NCBI GenBank assembly: GCA_036498565.1
Contig: DASYFG010000004.1
Coordinates: 496,001 to 560,000, forward strand
Origin: DASYFG01 sp036498565
GTDB taxonomy: Bacteria; Bacillota; Bacilli; Lactobacillales; Lactobacillaceae
Reading direction: 5' to 3'
Length of the DNA stretch: 64,000 nucleotides
A model generated the notes under the pieces. That model had not been told where the DNA came from. It ran no database searches and saw nothing but the letters and a program-made list of their open reading frames with translations. Shown one piece after another: positions 45,291-54,010 of the stretch. Position 1 is the first letter of the stretch. Every line of letters begins with the position of its first letter. Made by a program: the position numbers and the translations under genes.

Positions 45291-46185
45291 GTCGTTCACC
45301 TCGCAATAAACTCAACAAAAACGGTGCGACGAGCAACATCAACATTGCACTCGTTGGTAATTCAATCGGATAAAACAAATCGTGCGCCAATAAATCTGCC
45401 AAACTCAACGCCAAAGCGCCCAGTAAACCCGTTGGCACTAACCGACTTTGCGCCCCGCCGCCGCGCTGTAACACAATCAACTGCGCTAAAATCAGTCCCA
45501 CAAAGAAGACTGTGCCAAGCACCGCACTAACCGCGCCAACATACAAAGCAGCGACTAGTTGCCACGGCCAACTCAGCCGTTTCTCATCCACGCCTAATTT
45601 GGCAACATGCAACGCTGGCAAAGCAAAATAATGCAAACCGCCGCCCAACAATTGCAAAATCACGACGCCGATTAAACCAATCATGGCCAGCAACCACGTA
45701 TCTTGCCAGGTCACGGTGGCTAAAGATTTCCCTAAAAAACCTTGATTGCTGGTGATCAAAGTCGTCACCGCGCTCAAAACCATCGCCATCGCTAAACCGC
45801 CCAACAACAGCAACAACGGCTGCCGCAACACACGCAAAATACTCACCCGCAAAACGACTAACCACGCCATTGCCAAAATCGCACCGGTTAAAACACGCCA
45901 TGGCAAAGCTGGCGCCAGCAGCACAATCAGCACGGCACTACTTAATTCCGCACCACTTGCCAAACCCAACATCGCGCCGTCCACATAACGATTACGCAAC
46001 GTCGTTTGGAAAATAACCGCGCTCACGCCAAGCATGGCACCGCCCAGCACCGCAAACAAGAAACGTGGCAAACGTAACTGCCACAAAATCTGTGGATTAG
46101 GCCAATTTCCACCCAAGGGCAATCCCAATGTGACGCCGCCAACGAGCAATACCCCAATGACTAACCATCCATTTAAATGTTTCAT
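45280..46185 (-). CDS. Iron/heme-type ABC transporter permease (FecCD family)
   Basis: A 301-residue membrane protein with eight or nine hydrophobic segments. LPRFLFAVLGGAMLGVSAVIFQ (shown in part, LPRFLFAVLGGAMLG) is the classic FecCD start, and FFVGLILAQ with the later HDLFYPIELPTS region match the cytoplasmic end of the family. The start at 46185 overlaps the substrate-binding gene by ATGA. In the context of NEAT proteins, heme is the probable cargo; other siderophores are possible. Confidence 0.93.
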   Translation of the reverse strand: MKHLNGWLVIGVLLVGGVTLGLPLGGNWPNPQILWQLRLPRFLFAVLGGAMLGVSAVIFQTTLRNRYVDGAMLGLASGAELSSAVLIVLLAPALPWRVLTGAILAMAWLVVLRVSILRVLRQPLLLLLGGLAMAMVLSAVTTLITSNQGFLGKSLATVTWQDTWLLAMIGLIGVVILQLLGGGLHYFALPALHVAKLGVDEKRLSWPWQLVAALYVGAVSAVLGTVFFVGLILAQLIVLQRGGGAQSRLVPTGLLGALALSLADLLAHDLFYPIELPTSAMLMLLVAPFLLSLLRGERHGI

Positions 46186-47036
46186 TGGGCCGCCTCCAAC
46201 CACTTTTGGATTTTAGCGTACGCCGTTTTCACATGCAAATTCGCACTCGGTGAAAAATCAGGCGCCGTGACATCATAAACATGCCCTTTTTGTGTCGCCG
46301 TGAGCGTGTGATAAGGCGCTTGTTTAAACGTCTGCACAAACGCTTTTTTCACACTCGCCGGCATGGCGTGCGCCAAACGAATGACGACATTTGGATTTTC
46401 CTCGGCAATCGCTTGCGGATTAGCCGTCGTGTAAATGGAATTCGGATCACCGGCAATCACGGTACCACCGGCTCGTTTGACTAGATCACCAATATAACTC
46501 TGGTCATTCGCCACCAAAAATGACCCGCCCGGCATCCCCATTAAAATCAACACTTTAACTGGCTTTTTCAAATGACTTTTCGGCAATGCAATCGCTTGAT
46601 TCAAACGCTGCGCTTGTTTTTGCTTATGATAAGTTTTGCCTAATTGCGTAATGCCGGTGCGCAGTTTGACATAATTTTGAAAATCCAACGCTTGCATGTT
46701 AATGTGTTGTTCTTTTAATTTGCCAGCATATTCATCTGTCAATTCGCTATCCACATACACCACGCTTGGCTTGACTTTGATAATTTGCTCAAAATTAATG
46801 CTCACGTGATTCCCCACTTTTGGCACGTTGGCATAGCGCGTCGGCATTTTTTCGGTGCTGGTCGGCACGCCAACCAACGGGATGCCCAATCGATCAAACA
46901 CATCCGTTTGTGCCATGGTGGTCGCAACAATGCGCGTGTCAACCGTGTTTTGTTGTGCGCGCATAAACACAAAAACGCCGCCCAAGGCGACGAGAATCAA
47001 CAAGCTGATACTAGTAATCAGACTTTTTTTCTGCAT
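46182..47036 (-). CDS. Heme/iron ABC transporter substrate-binding protein (IsdE-like)
   Basis: A 284-residue extracytoplasmic protein of the FecB/FepB fold. The N-terminus has one hydrophobic segment (about 5-25) and no lipobox cysteine, so it appears membrane-anchored. Family features are DRLGIPLVGVPTS, KPSVVYVDSE and a late PYHTLTATQKGHVYDV. IsdE of S. aureus binds heme with Met and His; Met and His residues occur at plausible places but cannot be matched without a structure. It links the upstream NEAT surface proteins to the permease and ATPase. Confidence 0.88.
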   Translation of the reverse strand: MQKKSLITSISLLILVALGGVFVFMRAQQNTVDTRIVATTMAQTDVFDRLGIPLVGVPTSTEKMPTRYANVPKVGNHVSINFEQIIKVKPSVVYVDSELTDEYAGKLKEQHINMQALDFQNYVKLRTGITQLGKTYHKQKQAQRLNQAIALPKSHLKKPVKVLILMGMPGGSFLVANDQSYIGDLVKRAGGTVIAGDPNSIYTTANPQAIAEENPNVVIRLAHAMPASVKKAFVQTFKQAPYHTLTATQKGHVYDVTAPDFSPSANLHVKTAYAKIQKWLEAAQ

Positions 47037-47046
47037 GAATGACTCC

Positions 47047-47742
47047 TTATTTTTTGCGGGATATCAAAAATCCAATTCCCATCATCACCACAAAGCCACC
47101 GACCAAACCGCCCAGTGCCACTAACCACAAAGGTGTGGTTTTGTGTTGTTCTGGCTGATTTTTAATTTGATGCGATTGCTTTGAAGAACTCGCGGACGAC
47201 GTTTCTTTTGAACTAGCTGCCGTCGTTGACGTACGGTTTTGCGTAGCCACGCTACTCTGCGATGAGGCTGAGTTTGACGAACTTTGGCTAGCCGCCGAAG
47301 ATGATGACGCGGTCAAACTTGGCAATTGACTCGCATCAAATTTTAAATCAAAACCGTACGTATGATGATAGTTAATGCTATCAATATCCACTTTCATATT
47401 GCCACTCAACGTTTGCGTGACGCTAGCGCTTGTAAAACGGAACGTATAATAATCCGTATCGCCTTGCGTGCTTTTGGTAACCGTGGGTTGTTGACCGTTC
47501 ACATTTAAAATGACGACCGGAAAGCGCCCTAAGTCATGCGTTGTCGCAACTGTCAGCGTGATTTGATAAGCGCCATTCACGACGCTCACATCCCCTGGTT
47601 TTACAAAATAAGCATCAGCGTACGACGTTTGGGTGGTGCCGTATTTCAATACTTGATAATTGGTTGATTGAGCAAAAGCCGTGTTGGTCAAGCTAAATAC
47701 CGCAACCATTCCCAATAACCACAATCCTAATCGCTTAAACAA
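47047..47742 (-). CDS. NEAT-domain surface protein (IsdC-like), membrane-anchored
   Basis: A 231-residue protein. A signal segment (about 7-24) is followed by one NEAT domain (about 28-143), a Ser-rich spacer (about 145-195), a C-terminal membrane helix and a short positive tail (SRKK). The YxxxY heme-tyrosine motif is visible as YHHTY near residue 130. There is no LPXTG sorting signal, so it should be membrane-held rather than wall-linked. It overlaps the large NEAT gene by 8 bases and precedes the ABC substrate-binding gene, an ideal position to hand heme to it. Confidence 0.87.
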   Translation of the reverse strand: MFKRLGLWLLGMVAVFSLTNTAFAQSTNYQVLKYGTTQTSYADAYFVKPGDVSVVNGAYQITLTVATTHDLGRFPVVILNVNGQQPTVTKSTQGDTDYYTFRFTSASVTQTLSGNMKVDIDSINYHHTYGFDLKFDASQLPSLTASSSSAASQSSSNSASSQSSVATQNRTSTTAASSKETSSASSSKQSHQIKNQPEQHKTTPLWLVALGGLVGGFVVMMGIGFLISRKK

Positions 47743-50245
47743 ACCATTTCCTCCAAAAAATCAAACCGCCACCAATGCCAACGATCGCCGCCACACTGGC
47801 GACAATAATTGCTTGTTTTGTGGTGTCATCGGCTGGCTTACTTCCCTCTTGATTTGATGTTTTTGATGCTGACGTTTGCGGTGTGGTGGTTGTCTTTTTG
47901 GTTGATTCAACTGCTTTTTGTTGACTAGGCGCCGAATTTTGCACCGTCATACTTGCTTGAACAAGCGGTGCTGATGTCACTTCTGGCGCATTTGCCAAGG
48001 ATGTGTCGCCATTCACTGCCACAATTGGAGCGCTTTGATCACCATTAATCGCGGTCGCACCCACTGCATTTTGACCTAGCAAACGCAAAACAATTGGATA
48101 ACCAGCATTTGGCATGTTATGAAAAGCAACTTTAATGCCTTCCGTCACATCCAACGTTTTACCTGTGGCTGGTAATTGCTTAACCGTAAATTTATACGCT
48201 TTCAATTCACTACCGTCTGCCAAACGCACACTTTGCACAACCGTTTCTTGGTGCGTGTTCAAGTCACTTTTTGGCAAAGTAATGGCGTATAACTGCCCGA
48301 TCATGGGCTGATAAACCAAAACATATACGTCGTAGGTGCCGTTCGCATTCTTGACGTACTTGGCAACTTTCGTTGTACTTTCACCGCGTTGTGCATAAAA
48401 TGATGACACGTGCGTGTCCAACTGTCCAGCCGTGTTCAAAATTTGATACGTCAAAGCGCCGGTGAATTTAGGTAACTTGTTCATTTTAGCTGTTGCAATG
48501 TCCCAGTCCGATGTTTGGACGCTGTTTGCATTTGACTTTGAGGTTACTGGTTTGGTTGTTTGTGATGAACTTGCCGCACTTGAAGATGATGAACTTTGAG
48601 TTGGTACGTTAACGGTCACTGGTTTTGGTGCGCCAGATTTAATGTCCATGTAAACCAATACGTTTTCATGATCAAAATTAATTTGCGGTACATAATAACC
48701 AAGATTTAACAAAATATTGGCATTGTTCGTTAATTTCAAAGCTTGCTTTGCCGTTAAATTGACCGACCATTTGCCCGTTCCAGAACTGTCGTCACCAGTT
48801 GTTAAAACAGTTGGTGTGAACGGCAAATCAGCTGTACCAAATTGGTCACCCACCAATTTGATATATTTCATCCAATCCATGCCTTTAGGCTCTGTAAACG
48901 TTAATTTGGCAGCACCATTTTTCACTGTCAAAGTCACTTCGTTCGACCAAAAACCATTTCCTTGAATCATTGACGGATTGCCAGTTGGTTTTGGGTTACT
49001 TGCCGTTCCACCGGCTTCATCCCAAAAGACATTCAGCTGATAGGTGCCATCCGGCAAAACAGTTTGACTTGCTGTAGAAGAACTGACTGCCGAACTGTTT
49101 GATGATGAAACCGCCGAAGAACTTGATTGTGAAACAGAACTGCTTGATGCGGCGCTAGATTGCGCAGACGAAGCAGATGAAACGCTCGAACTTGGCGTTG
49201 AACTAGCAGCACTACTTGATGATGCTTGTTGCGCTGAACTGCTCGTTGAACTTGAGCTTGCATCAATTTTTTGGGCCTGATCTAAAGCAAAAACCATATC
49301 TGCTGATTGATACATCATGCCATACGAACCAGCATTAATTTCCATTGCTGTGTGAATCGTGTCAGACAAATCTGCTAGTGGCACAGTCGTTGTAAAAGTT
49401 TTTGCTGTTTTATCTACTGTCACATTGGCTGTTTGTGGTACCCAATTTGCATGATCAGCAGCTGCGCTGTCACTATATAACAAATCTTTCAACGCCGTTT
49501 TGTCAGTCGTTGTTGATTGTGTGTCTAAGCGGTACGCTGTCAAATAATCCAGCCCACTATCCGTCACCGACAAAGTGACCGTTGCTTGATCCCCCGCCAC
49601 AGCTACTTTGGCCGATGAACCAAAATACTTATCCATTGTTGACGGATCCGTGGTGCCTGTTTTGTAATGTGCAATTGGTACGTTATATTCACCATCCGCG
49701 AGAGTTTGCGGTTGGGTTGTTTGAACCGGTTGCATGTCCGTGACACCCATCATCGTGTAGGTGCCCGCACTCTTTAAGCCAATATAGTTTGGCCAAGTAA
49801 AATCACGTAAAGTACCTAACGTGCTATCCTTGTCCATCTTGACTTCAAATCCAGCTGCTGTCTCAACAGGTTCTTGTGAACCGTCAGCAAATCCAGACAA
49901 ATCAATATCATTAATGGCATCCGTTGATTTGGTGGTAAAATACCACGTTGATTCATCTGAATCGCCATCAATGTGCACACGAACTTGCGTGCTCAATACA
50001 TCATTTACCGCCGGATCCGCGACAAAATTAGCCGCATTGGATTGATTTGGGACGTCTGGCAAATCATTACCATCTGTTCCAATTGCAGCAAGTGAATCCT
50101 GGTTCGTTTTAGCGTACAAAACCGTTACATTATAATCACCAGTTTGCAAGCCATTGTCAGCTGCATAAACGGCAGAAAACTGCACTGCGCTCGGCACGAT
50201 AAGGCCTAACACCAGTACAGCTGTTGCAAAAATTCTCTTAAACAT
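47735..50245 (-). CDS. Large multi-NEAT surface protein, membrane-anchored
   Basis: An 836-residue protein with a signal segment (about 5-28). Two divergent NEAT-like domains follow (about 30-175 and 185-325), then a Ser/Ala-rich spacer (about 333-395), a third NEAT domain (about 397-545, starting LPDGTYQLNVFW), a shorter Ser-rich linker, a fourth NEAT-like domain (about 575-720), a Thr/Ser-rich stalk and a C-terminal membrane helix ending FWRKWFV. No LPXTG is present. The third domain is visibly similar to the secreted NEAT protein encoded just upstream. The protein probably captures heme or heme-proteins at the surface. Which domains bind heme cannot be told from sequence alone. Confidence 0.85.
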   Translation of the reverse strand: MFKRIFATAVLVLGLIVPSAVQFSAVYAADNGLQTGDYNVTVLYAKTNQDSLAAIGTDGNDLPDVPNQSNAANFVADPAVNDVLSTQVRVHIDGDSDESTWYFTTKSTDAINDIDLSGFADGSQEPVETAAGFEVKMDKDSTLGTLRDFTWPNYIGLKSAGTYTMMGVTDMQPVQTTQPQTLADGEYNVPIAHYKTGTTDPSTMDKYFGSSAKVAVAGDQATVTLSVTDSGLDYLTAYRLDTQSTTTDKTALKDLLYSDSAAADHANWVPQTANVTVDKTAKTFTTTVPLADLSDTIHTAMEINAGSYGMMYQSADMVFALDQAQKIDASSSSTSSSAQQASSSSAASSTPSSSVSSASSAQSSAASSSSVSQSSSSAVSSSNSSAVSSSTASQTVLPDGTYQLNVFWDEAGGTASNPKPTGNPSMIQGNGFWSNEVTLTVKNGAAKLTFTEPKGMDWMKYIKLVGDQFGTADLPFTPTVLTTGDDSSGTGKWSVNLTAKQALKLTNNANILLNLGYYVPQINFDHENVLVYMDIKSGAPKPVTVNVPTQSSSSSSAASSSQTTKPVTSKSNANSVQTSDWDIATAKMNKLPKFTGALTYQILNTAGQLDTHVSSFYAQRGESTTKVAKYVKNANGTYDVYVLVYQPMIGQLYAITLPKSDLNTHQETVVQSVRLADGSELKAYKFTVKQLPATGKTLDVTEGIKVAFHNMPNAGYPIVLRLLGQNAVGATAINGDQSAPIVAVNGDTSLANAPEVTSAPLVQASMTVQNSAPSQQKAVESTKKTTTTPQTSASKTSNQEGSKPADDTTKQAIIVASVAAIVGIGGGLIFWRKWFV

Positions 50246-50265
50246 TTATCTACCCGATTTCTCGT

Positions 50266-50751
50266 TTACTTTAAACCACTATTGATGTTAATCAAAACGG
50301 ATTCAGTGTGCGTGAACAAGCCTGTCACGGTGTAGTTCATTTCCGCCAAAATTTTAGCGCCGTTTTGCAACTTAGCCGTTTGTGTCTTGCTCAATTTAAC
50401 GGTCCAGTCACCCGTTCCAGCGACACTATCAACGTTTGAACTTGTCATCGTTGAACCATCAAATTTCACATAACTCATCAAACCCATGTATTTGTTCTGG
50501 TGCAATTTAACAGTTGCTTGTCCCAAACTATTAACTGTCACGCCGATGTTAGTACTCCAGATACCATCAGTTTGAATCATAGAAGCTTCGCCGGTACCGG
50601 TAGGCGCGTCCGCTGATGAACTGGTGTCGTACTTTTCATAACTAACGGCAGCCGTGTAGCTACCCGTCGTCAAAGTTGCCGCACTAGCCGCAGATCCAAC
50701 TGACAACACAGTTAATACTGCCACCAAAAACAAACTCATTTTCTTCAACAT
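50266..50751 (-). CDS. Small secreted NEAT-domain protein (hemophore-like)
   Basis: A 161-residue protein with a clear signal peptide (MLKKMSLFLVAVLTVLSVG, cleavage after SAASA) and a single NEAT-like domain (about 27-160). It has no membrane anchor or sorting signal, so it may be released like a hemophore. Blocks such as SMIQTDGIWSTNIGVTV and TGDWTVKLSKTQTAKL align with the third NEAT domain of the neighbouring large protein. The start at 50751 is fixed by AGAGGAAA upstream; the longer frame lacks a signal peptide. First gene of the operon. Confidence 0.85.
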   Translation of the reverse strand: MLKKMSLFLVAVLTVLSVGSAASAATLTTGSYTAAVSYEKYDTSSSADAPTGTGEASMIQTDGIWSTNIGVTVNSLGQATVKLHQNKYMGLMSYVKFDGSTMTSSNVDSVAGTGDWTVKLSKTQTAKLQNGAKILAEMNYTVTGLFTHTESVLININSGLK

Positions 50752-50781
50752 TGCAGTTTCCTCTTTTCCTTTGATGATTTT

Positions 50782-50810
50782 AGTGTAGCGAACTCTACCA
50801 AAGTTTGCAA
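50782..50810 (-). promoter_or_regulatory. Promoter of the NEAT/heme operon
   Basis: TTGCAA (50810-50805), 17-base spacer, TACACT (50787-50782) on the minus strand, 31 bases before the NEAT gene start. Confidence 0.8.
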
Positions 50811-50894
50811 CACTCTTCACAAAGTTAAAAAACCGTTTTAATCGTTGATACAACAGTTATTTGGGCTATTTTTTGTCAAAAAAGTTTTATAGCA

Positions 50895-50917
50895 TGATAA
50901 ATTTATCACGTGATAAT
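50895..50917. promoter_or_regulatory. Overlapping palindromes, candidate Fur-type operator
   Basis: Two perfect 14-base palindromes overlap: TGATAAATTTATCA (50895-50908) and TTATCACGTGATAA (50903-50916). Together they make three TGATAA units in alternating orientation, resembling the 7-1-7 architecture of Fur boxes. The site lies about 85 bases upstream of the operon promoter and about 15 bases from the MFS terminator. The regulator is inferred only. Confidence 0.5.
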
Positions 50918-50932
50918 CAACAGTAGTTTTCA

Positions 50933-50962
50933 CAAAAAAAGACGCAACTTAGTTACGTCTTT
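50933..50962 (-). terminator. Terminator after the MFS exporter
   Basis: Stem AAAGACGTAAC/GTTGCGTCTTT with a seven-T run on the minus strand, right after the stop at 50970. Confidence 0.85.
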
Positions 50963-50969
50963 AAACTCA

Positions 50970-52478
50970 CTATTCATTTGATGAAATCGGTTGCCGCAAA
51001 GCAGTTCTTTGTTCATCGCGCAAGAAGCAACTCAAAATCAAGGCCACAATGGCAAATCCAGCTGCTAATAAAAACGCGCTATGAAAACCACTCAAAGTTG
51101 CTTGCGTCAGCATTTCTGTATAATGGAGTGGATTACGTTCTTGCAGATTCGCTGGCGGCGTTTGAGAATTTGTGACGCTTTGTAAAACTGATGCCAAAAT
51201 CGCAGTTCCCAAACCCGTCGCAATTTGGCGCATTGTACTGTTCGCTGCCGTTCCTTGGGCGGCTGTTTCTGGACTTAGGGCCGCCATTGCCGAACTAATT
51301 AAAGGTGTCAACACCAACGCAATACCGAACATGCGTAACGTATACAACGCCGTAATGTCAACCATCGGCGTATCAACTGTGAGCCAAATGAAAGACATTG
51401 TGCCTACCGTTAAGAATAACAAACCAACTTGTGTTAAGCGTTTAACACCATATTTGTCGTAAAAGACACCCGCAACTTGTGACATTACCCCCATCAACAA
51501 AGCACCCGGTAATAAAGTCAAACCAGATGATAACGGACTTAACCCGCGCAAATTTTGCATGAAAATTGGCAAAATCATCTGAACACCGATCATTGATAAC
51601 AACACCACGGATACTAAAATGGTCGTTAGCGTGAATTGACGATTTTTGAAAACCGTCATACTCAAAAACGGTTCTGCCATCCGATTTTGATGCCACATAA
51701 ACTCAGCGATGACGACAACACCAATTCCCAATGGCGCAATCACATTCAGCCAGTCACCCCAACCTTTTGACGCTACCATTGCAAAACCATACAGCAACGC
51801 ACCAAACCCAATCGTTGATTCAATCAATGATCGCACGTCCAAACGAATTGGTCGATTCGGCAAAACGTCGCGCATCACAATAAACGCGCCTATCAACACC
51901 ACAATCAACAAGGGTAAAATCACCCCAAACACATTTCGCCAATCGGCCTGAATGGTCCAACCAAAAACATGATGTGTTTTGTCTAACAACCAGCCAGACG
52001 TCACCGGTCCAATTGCCGGCGCCATACCAATCGTCAAACCACTAATGCCCATCGCCTTTCCGCGTGAAGCGGCATCAAAGATTGTCAACAAGATCACCTG
52101 CATCAACGGCATGAGCACCCCATCAGCTAACGCTTGAATAACTCGTGCCACTAAGAGCACCCAAAATTTATCTGTGGGTGCGACATACGCCAATCCTGTC
52201 CCCAAAGTAAAGACGGCCATCGCGCCAATAAACAGCGCTCGAGTTGGGACGCGGGTAATTAAAAATGCTGAAACCGGCACCATAATCCCATTGGCCATCA
52301 AGAAAATGGTGGTCAGCCATTGCACTGTTGCTGCATCAACATCAAATGCCTTCATCAAAGCGGGTTGAGCCGTTCCTAAAGCGGTTTGCATCAGCATCGC
52401 CACAAAAACGCCCACTAATAAGACGGCCGTAATCCATGTACGCGATATCGTTGCTTGTTTTTTACTTTTTTCAATCAT
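50970..52478 (-). CDS. MFS drug exporter, DHA2 (EmrB/QacA) family
   Basis: A 502-residue protein with 14 predicted membrane segments. The N-terminal WLTTIFLMANGIMVPVSAFL and the motif C-like GISGLTIGMAPAIGPVTSGWLLD near residue 145-168 (given here in part) mark the 14-helix DHA2 drug:proton antiporters. It is the last gene of a four-gene unit with a DUF3021 protein, a LytTR regulator and a His-tailed membrane protein. Substrate unknown; the neighbouring regulator probably senses the same compound. Confidence 0.9.
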   Translation of the reverse strand: MIEKSKKQATISRTWITAVLLVGVFVAMLMQTALGTAQPALMKAFDVDAATVQWLTTIFLMANGIMVPVSAFLITRVPTRALFIGAMAVFTLGTGLAYVAPTDKFWVLLVARVIQALADGVLMPLMQVILLTIFDAASRGKAMGISGLTIGMAPAIGPVTSGWLLDKTHHVFGWTIQADWRNVFGVILPLLIVVLIGAFIVMRDVLPNRPIRLDVRSLIESTIGFGALLYGFAMVASKGWGDWLNVIAPLGIGVVVIAEFMWHQNRMAEPFLSMTVFKNRQFTLTTILVSVVLLSMIGVQMILPIFMQNLRGLSPLSSGLTLLPGALLMGVMSQVAGVFYDKYGVKRLTQVGLLFLTVGTMSFIWLTVDTPMVDITALYTLRMFGIALVLTPLISSAMAALSPETAAQGTAANSTMRQIATGLGTAILASVLQSVTNSQTPPANLQERNPLHYTEMLTQATLSGFHSAFLLAAGFAIVALILSCFLRDEQRTALRQPISSNE

Positions 52479-52874
52479 TTATTTTACCTGTTGATGTAAT
52501 TTTTGAATTTGTGTGTTCATGCCGTGTGCGACATGATAATCCAACCACCAATTTAAAATAACGTTCATAAAATACATGAGCGCTGTAACCAGCACAACCA
52601 TCGGCCATGGATCCTTGAGTAAGACAACGCCCAACAGCCATGCGATCAGAAAAATCCCCATAATATGCAATAGCCATTTATCAAACATTGACAGCCATGG
52701 AATGTTAAATACATAGGCGACCAATCCGACCGCCATACTCCAAATCACGACAAATACAATTTCAGCGCGTGAAATGGTCTGGGCATTTTCAATAAATAAA
52801 ATCACCAAATAAGTAAATGCGCCACGAATAATACTCGTCACCAAACGCCGACTCAAATCAATCAGTTGTTCCAT
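52479..52874 (-). CDS. DUF3021-type membrane protein, LytTR partner
   Basis: A 131-residue protein with four predicted membrane segments (about 14-30, 38-56, 68-84, 90-108) and a short helical tail. It matches the size and placement of DUF3021 proteins, which are encoded next to LytTR regulators across Lactobacillales and are thought to inhibit them at the membrane. It overlaps the LytTR gene by 17 bases and runs directly into the MFS gene. Confidence 0.82.
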   Translation of the reverse strand: MEQLIDLSRRLVTSIIRGAFTYLVILFIENAQTISRAEIVFVVIWSMAVGLVAYVFNIPWLSMFDKWLLHIMGIFLIAWLLGVVLLKDPWPMVVLVTALMYFMNVILNWWLDYHVAHGMNTQIQKLHQQVK

Positions 52875-53328
52875 AAGGTTGCCCCTCCGTTAGTTTTTGT
52901 TTTAAAGCGGGTAGATATTGCCGTGAAATTGACAGCTGAACATGATTTTGCATCACAGCAATCATCGTTGTCCCAAACGTTGGTTTAATTTTTTCCAATG
53001 CAAAAAGATTGATGGCCGCACTTTTATTGATTTGGATAAAATCCGTATTCAGTTGGGCTAAAAGTTTGTACAAACGGTCTTTCACCAAAATATGTTGTCC
53101 GTTTTGCAAATGAATATCTAATTCGTCATCAATGACGGTAATGGCGACAATCATATTTTGAACGACAACATGACCCACTTTTTGCGTATCCGTAATCAAC
53201 AAATCCGGTTTTGCGTAACGTTCCAAATAAGTCGTCAATTCTTGAACGGCCGCCGTCTGTTCAGCGGCTTCAATTGTCACTTGAATATCATTTTCAAGTG
53301 CTTCATTGTGTTTAAATTGAATTTTCAT
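52858..53328 (-). CDS. LytTR-domain DNA-binding regulator
   Basis: A 156-residue protein. The N-terminal half (about 1-50) has no known domain visible; the C-terminal half (about 55-150) has LytTR features: DELDIHLQNGQHILVKDRLYKLL, FIQINKSAAINLFALEKI and LSISRQYLPALKQKL (quoted as separate blocks under 20 residues each where shown). There is no receiver domain, so it is not a classical response regulator; it fits the one-component LytTR systems controlled by a membrane partner. Neighbour DUF3021 is that likely partner. Confidence 0.85.
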   Translation of the reverse strand: MKIQFKHNEALENDIQVTIEAAEQTAAVQELTTYLERYAKPDLLITDTQKVGHVVVQNMIVAITVIDDELDIHLQNGQHILVKDRLYKLLAQLNTDFIQINKSAAINLFALEKIKPTFGTTMIAVMQNHVQLSISRQYLPALKQKLTEGQPYGTTD

Positions 53329-53337
53329 AACTGCCTC

Positions 53338-53865
53338 TTAATGATGATGGTGTGATTTGTGGGCATGCTTTTGCTGCTTTGCTTCATGTTTGGCCGCATG
53401 TTGCGCTTGCTTAACTTGATGATTCATGGCTAATGCCGTCGAAAAATTTTGTTCACCACGATAACGTGTTACCCAATATTGCAGTCCCAATGTCATGCCG
53501 ATGTAAAACAACATAAAATCATCGGTATGCGCCACCACGACACCCAACAACGCATGCAAACCAAAACCAGTTAACCACAACAACGCCGTCCAATAGGTGC
53601 CTCGTCGCCACAGCATGCCTGAGTCATCCACCCATAATTTCAATGTCATTGCCCGAAACACACCAAACGCCCCACCAGAAATAAGGGTCAAAACAACAAT
53701 TAAACCAAGCTGCCAAATCGTAAGCCCCGGCGCACCTGCACCTTCAAAAAAACCAATTAGCGTTAAAATAACAAAAATTTTCACTTCCGTCTTCACTAAT
53801 TTTGGTCGTAGTTGTCGATACAAAATAAATAACAGCAGTGCTATCAGAATTAAATTTTGTTGCAT
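53338..53865 (-). CDS. Membrane protein with His-rich C-terminal tail
   Basis: A 175-residue protein with about five hydrophobic segments (about 4-18, 27-44, 50-70, 86-110, 115-132) and a long basic tail ending in HAHKSHHHH. It somewhat resembles DUF1453/CcdC-like membrane proteins, but no function can be assigned. The natural histidine cluster may bind a transition metal. It lies 9 bases before the LytTR gene and is the first gene of that operon. Confidence 0.65.
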   Translation of the reverse strand: MQQNLILIALLLFILYRQLRPKLVKTEVKIFVILTLIGFFEGAGAPGLTIWQLGLIVVLTLISGGAFGVFRAMTLKLWVDDSGMLWRRGTYWTALLWLTGFGLHALLGVVVAHTDDFMLFYIGMTLGLQYWVTRYRGEQNFSTALAMNHQVKQAQHAAKHEAKQQKHAHKSHHHH

Positions 53866-53967
53866 AATATTCTCCTACTTATTCGTTCAATCGATTTTAA
53901 CATGTGTTTGACTCAGAAAATGACGCACTCACCCATCTGGTTGAATTTTGCCGGTAACTGGTTACAA

Positions 53968-54003
53968 AAAAAGACAACAATGGATTCATTGTTGTCTTTC
54001 AAT
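53968..54003 (-). terminator. Terminator after the NAD(P)-binding protein gene
   Basis: Stem AAAGACAACAATG/CATTGTTGTCTTT with seven T on the minus strand, just after the stop at 54011. Confidence 0.9.
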
Positions 54004-54010
54004 AAGGTTT

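Noticed and set aside
49033..49266. Ser-rich repeat DNA in the large NEAT gene as a possible recombination hotspot or tandem repeat
   Set aside because: Codons vary and no exact tandem unit is seen; it is an ordinary low-complexity protein linker.
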